Source: Actinomycetales bacterium
GTDB lineage: Bacteria > Actinomycetota > Actinomycetes > Actinomycetales > Microbacteriaceae
DNA: 64,000 nt
Assembly (NCBI GenBank): GCA_015654475.1
Contig: JAATGV010000020.1
Coordinates: 1-64,000, forward strand
Direction of reading: 5' to 3'
Part shown: positions 61,965 through 64,000 of the stretch, in pieces
Numbering within the stretch: the stretch's first letter is position 1
How the letters are laid out: each line of letters opens with the position of its first letter
The notes under the pieces: generated by a model
What the model was told of the DNA's origin: nothing
What the model saw: only the letters and a program-made list of their open reading frames with translations
Database searches by the model: none
Position numbers and translations under genes: made by a program

Positions 61965-62558
61965 ATGAACGCTGTAAATACCTCTGATCCTCCGGCACCA
62001 CTACGCGAGCGCAAGAAACGACTCACCGCACAACGCATCCACCAGGCAGCAATTAGTTTTGCTCTCGAACGTGGTTCCGCAGGTGTCACGGTTGAGGAGA
62101 TCTGTGATCGTGCCATGGTGTCGAGTCGGACCTTTTTCAACTATTACGCGTCGAAAACTGCGGCGATGTTCGGCATCCCCAACTTGGCGGTGACAGAGAC
62201 ACAGCGCGCTGAGTTCTTGTCCGGCACTGGCCCCGTCTTGGACGACCTCTGCGCACTTGTGTCAGCCATCGCCGAAGACAGGGCGACAACCCATAAAGAG
62301 CGTTCCCGCGTCAAACAACTTCTCTCGGACGATCCCGAAGTCGGATACGAAATGTTCTCGGCGATGCGCACCTTGCGGTGTGAGTTGCGCGACCTCGTCA
62401 TGCAGCGTGTCGATCCCCGAGAAGGATCGATCGTGGCTGCGCTCGTCTTCGCGGCACTTCCGCTGACATACATGACTGACGAGTCGGGAAGCGGACCCGA
62501 AAGTTTGCGGGCAACCATCTCGGAAATGTGCGAGGTGGGCCAGCCCGAGGCCTCCTAA
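61965..62558 (+). CDS. TetR family regulator (likely controls the DHA2 exporter)
   Basis: This 197-residue regulator has the N-terminal helix-turn-helix EEICDRAMVSSRTFFNYYAS (about 44-63), then a helical effector domain. Its start is 7 bp after the exporter stop, so the two are one operon and feedback through the operator at 59837 is plausible. The ligand is probably an exporter substrate. Confidence 0.88.
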   Translation: MNAVNTSDPPAPLRERKKRLTAQRIHQAAISFALERGSAGVTVEEICDRAMVSSRTFFNYYASKTAAMFGIPNLAVTETQRAEFLSGTGPVLDDLCALVSAIAEDRATTHKERSRVKQLLSDDPEVGYEMFSAMRTLRCELRDLVMQRVDPREGSIVAALVFAALPLTYMTDESGSGPESLRATISEMCEVGQPEAS

Positions 62559-62573
62559 GATCGACTTTGGCGG

Positions 62574-62600
62574 TGCGCAATGCAGTAGTAGCGTTGCGCA
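62574..62600. repeat. 7-bp inverted repeat between TetR and antiporter genes
   Basis: TGCGCAA / TTGCGCA with a 13-nt loop lies in the 84-bp gap between the TetR and antiporter genes. It has no T run. It might be a weak terminator or an operator for the antiporter gene. Confidence 0.35.
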
Positions 62601-62642
62601 GGCAAGTATGTGGAACGAGAAGCGAGCAAGGGGGCACGCGCA

Positions 62643-64000
62643 GTGATTGAGTCCTTGGTGATCGTCGTCGTCGGTCTGATCGTCATCGCGTTCTCGACGC
62701 TGCTTGGACCACGGCTCGGCGTGGCTACCCCGTTGGTTCTGGTGCTTGTCGGCGTTGGGGCAAGCTTCCTGCCGGCGTTCAACGGATTTTTCATCGATCC
62801 GGATTGGATCCTCGAGGGCATCCTTCCCCCACTGCTGTACTCGGCAGCGGTGTCGATGCCATCAATGAATTTCCGTCGAGAGTTTGGCGCCATCAGCGGT
62901 CTCTCCATCATCTTGGTGGTCGCGACATCCTTATTGCTAGGCGTCTTTTTCGTGCTCGTCCTCCCCGACCTCGGTTTCGCCTGGGGTGTTGCCCTCGGGG
63001 CGATCATTAGCCCAACGGATGCGGTCGCCACCTCTATCGTCAAACAGAACACCGTGTCCAAGAGGGTCGTCGCGCTCCTCGACGGCGAGGGTCTTCTGAA
63101 CGACGCTACGGCCCTCGTACTGTTACGTACGGCGATCGTCGCGACCGCGTCCGCCTTCTCATTCTGGGGGGCCGTCGGAACCTTCGCCTATTCCGTCGTC
63201 ATCGCTGTCGCCATCGGCGGGACGGTCGGCTGGCTCAACCTCGCGGTACGGCATCGCATCACCAATCCGACGGCCAGCACCGTGCTGTCCTTCACTATTC
63301 CTTTTATCGCGTCCATCCCAGCAACGCTGCTTGGCGGCTCTGGTCTGGTCGGCGCCGTCGTCGCGGGCTTGGTCACAGGCTTCGGAGCCCCGAGAAAGCT
63401 CTCGCCCCAAAGCCGTCTCTCAGACTCGCAGAACTGGCGAATGGTGGAACTCGTCTTCGAGGGCATCGTGTTTCTCACCATGGGGCTGCAGATTAAGGCC
63501 ATCGTTGCCGATGTTGTCAGCGACCAGGGCAACAGCATCTGGATCGCTTTGCTCATTGCGATCGGCGCACTCCTGCTCACCCTCCTTATCCGCGCCATCT
63601 ATGTCGTGCCTCTCCTGCTCCTGCTCGGCAAACGCGTGAGCCGCGGCGCCCTGCTTCAGGACAGGCTTCAGTCAATGCAGCAAGACATCGGTTCGGAAGA
63701 AGGCCGACAGCGCACCGTCGACATGCTCAACTCTCGGCGCGGCCGTGCCAGCACGCAGCGCGACGTTGAACGCTTCATGAGGAGAGTCACTCGTGGGCTT
63801 GCCGACCTGGACTACTTCCTGAAGCAGCCCCTCGGGTGGAGAGACGGGGTGACCGTCGTGTGGGCAGGCATGCGAGGTGCCATTACCGTCGCCGCCGCAC
63901 AGACGCTACCCGAAGGCACTCCTCAACGAACGGTTCTCGTGCTCATCGCCTTCGTCGTTGCGCTTATGTCCCTTCTTTTACAGGGCGGCACCCTTGGTCC
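62643..64000 (+). CDS. CPA1-type Na+/H+ antiporter (cut by window end)
   Basis: About 452 residues are visible and the frame is still open at the edge. Hydrophobic helices fill residues 1-345, with the core motifs ISPTDAVATSIVKQ and LLDGEGLLNDATALV, which hold the transport Asp residues of CPA1 exchangers (NhaP/NHE-like). A charged loop (about 345-395) precedes the MRGAITVAAAQTLP block. It should expel Na+ (or K+) in exchange for protons. The start is GTG 62643 with AAGGGGG about 10 bases before. The family is usually 500-550 residues, so most of the gene is here. Confidence 0.9.
   Translation, partial: MIESLVIVVVGLIVIAFSTLLGPRLGVATPLVLVLVGVGASFLPAFNGFFIDPDWILEGILPPLLYSAAVSMPSMNFRREFGAISGLSIILVVATSLLLGVFFVLVLPDLGFAWGVALGAIISPTDAVATSIVKQNTVSKRVVALLDGEGLLNDATALVLLRTAIVATASAFSFWGAVGTFAYSVVIAVAIGGTVGWLNLAVRHRITNPTASTVLSFTIPFIASIPATLLGGSGLVGAVVAGLVTGFGAPRKLSPQSRLSDSQNWRMVELVFEGIVFLTMGLQIKAIVADVVSDQGNSIWIALLIAIGALLLTLLIRAIYVVPLLLLLGKRVSRGALLQDRLQSMQQDIGSEEGRQRTVDMLNSRRGRASTQRDVERFMRRVTRGLADLDYFLKQPLGWRDGVTVVWAGMRGAITVAAAQTLPEGTPQRTVLVLIAFVVALMSLLLQGGTLG

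Overview
This window comes from a high-GC Gram-positive bacterium, most likely a member of the Microbacteriaceae (Actinomycetota, Micrococcales). I infer this from the neighbourhood sigA next to a ParE-type gyrase B, the polyphosphate glucokinase, the PAC2 and DUF4191 proteins, the glnA / glnE-glnA2 arrangement, an actinobacterial type A RNase P RNA, frequent GTG starts and weak or absent Shine-Dalgarno sites. No rRNA, tRNA, CRISPR array, transposase or integrase was seen. The first gene (parE) and the last (a CPA1-type Na+/H+ antiporter) run off the window.

Positions 1-31.8 kb are mostly conserved housekeeping genes. They are parE(-), a DUF7455 zinc protein, sigA(-), an MFS carrier, a catalytically degenerate SDR, PAC2, lpdA-sucB (2-oxoacid dehydrogenase E3 and E2), a kinase-like tail-anchored protein, DUF4191, RDD, glnA facing glnA2-glnE (nitrogen assimilation and its adenylylation control), nadE, a short SPOR-like protein, map and ppgK. 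A two-gene ABC exporter lies behind a perfect iron-box-like palindrome, and its first gene carries an in-frame stop. Then come a zinc-ribbon membrane protein, rnpB, a remnant of an RNase HI gene, a C4 zinc-ribbon coiled-coil protein, a Nif3-like protein, a membrane-anchored Dsb-like protein, a FolP2-like DHPS homologue coupled to a small membrane protein, HdeD, and the ohrR-ohr peroxide pair.

Positions 31.9-50 kb are accessory. They hold an amidase, a Bcr/CflA exporter, an LssY_C membrane protein, TetR plus an F420-type reductase facing a zinc alcohol dehydrogenase, a quinone reductase, a 54-residue membrane peptide, a histidine phosphatase, a class III aminotransferase-TetR-YbaK group, a DHA2 exporter, an alpha/beta hydrolase, TetR-hydroxyacyl-CoA dehydrogenase and a VIT-family transporter. 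Several intergenic gaps contain well-formed inverted repeats that look like operators or terminators.

Positions 50.1-59.8 kb form a coherent xylan-oligosaccharide utilisation locus. A binding lipoprotein and two ABC permeases import sugar, GH3 and GH43 glycosidases and a CE7 acetylxylan esterase process it, and a divergent LacI regulator has a perfect 20-bp palindromic operator between it and the operon. The window ends with a DHA2 exporter plus its likely TetR regulator and the antiporter.

I found no clearly unprecedented multi-gene system. The observations most worth a second look are the iron-box ABC exporter with a nonsense codon just before its signature motif, the RNase HI remnant beside rnpB, the kinase-like tail-anchored protein, the SDR with substituted catalytic Tyr and Lys, and the composite palindrome/direct-repeat region before the aminotransferase.
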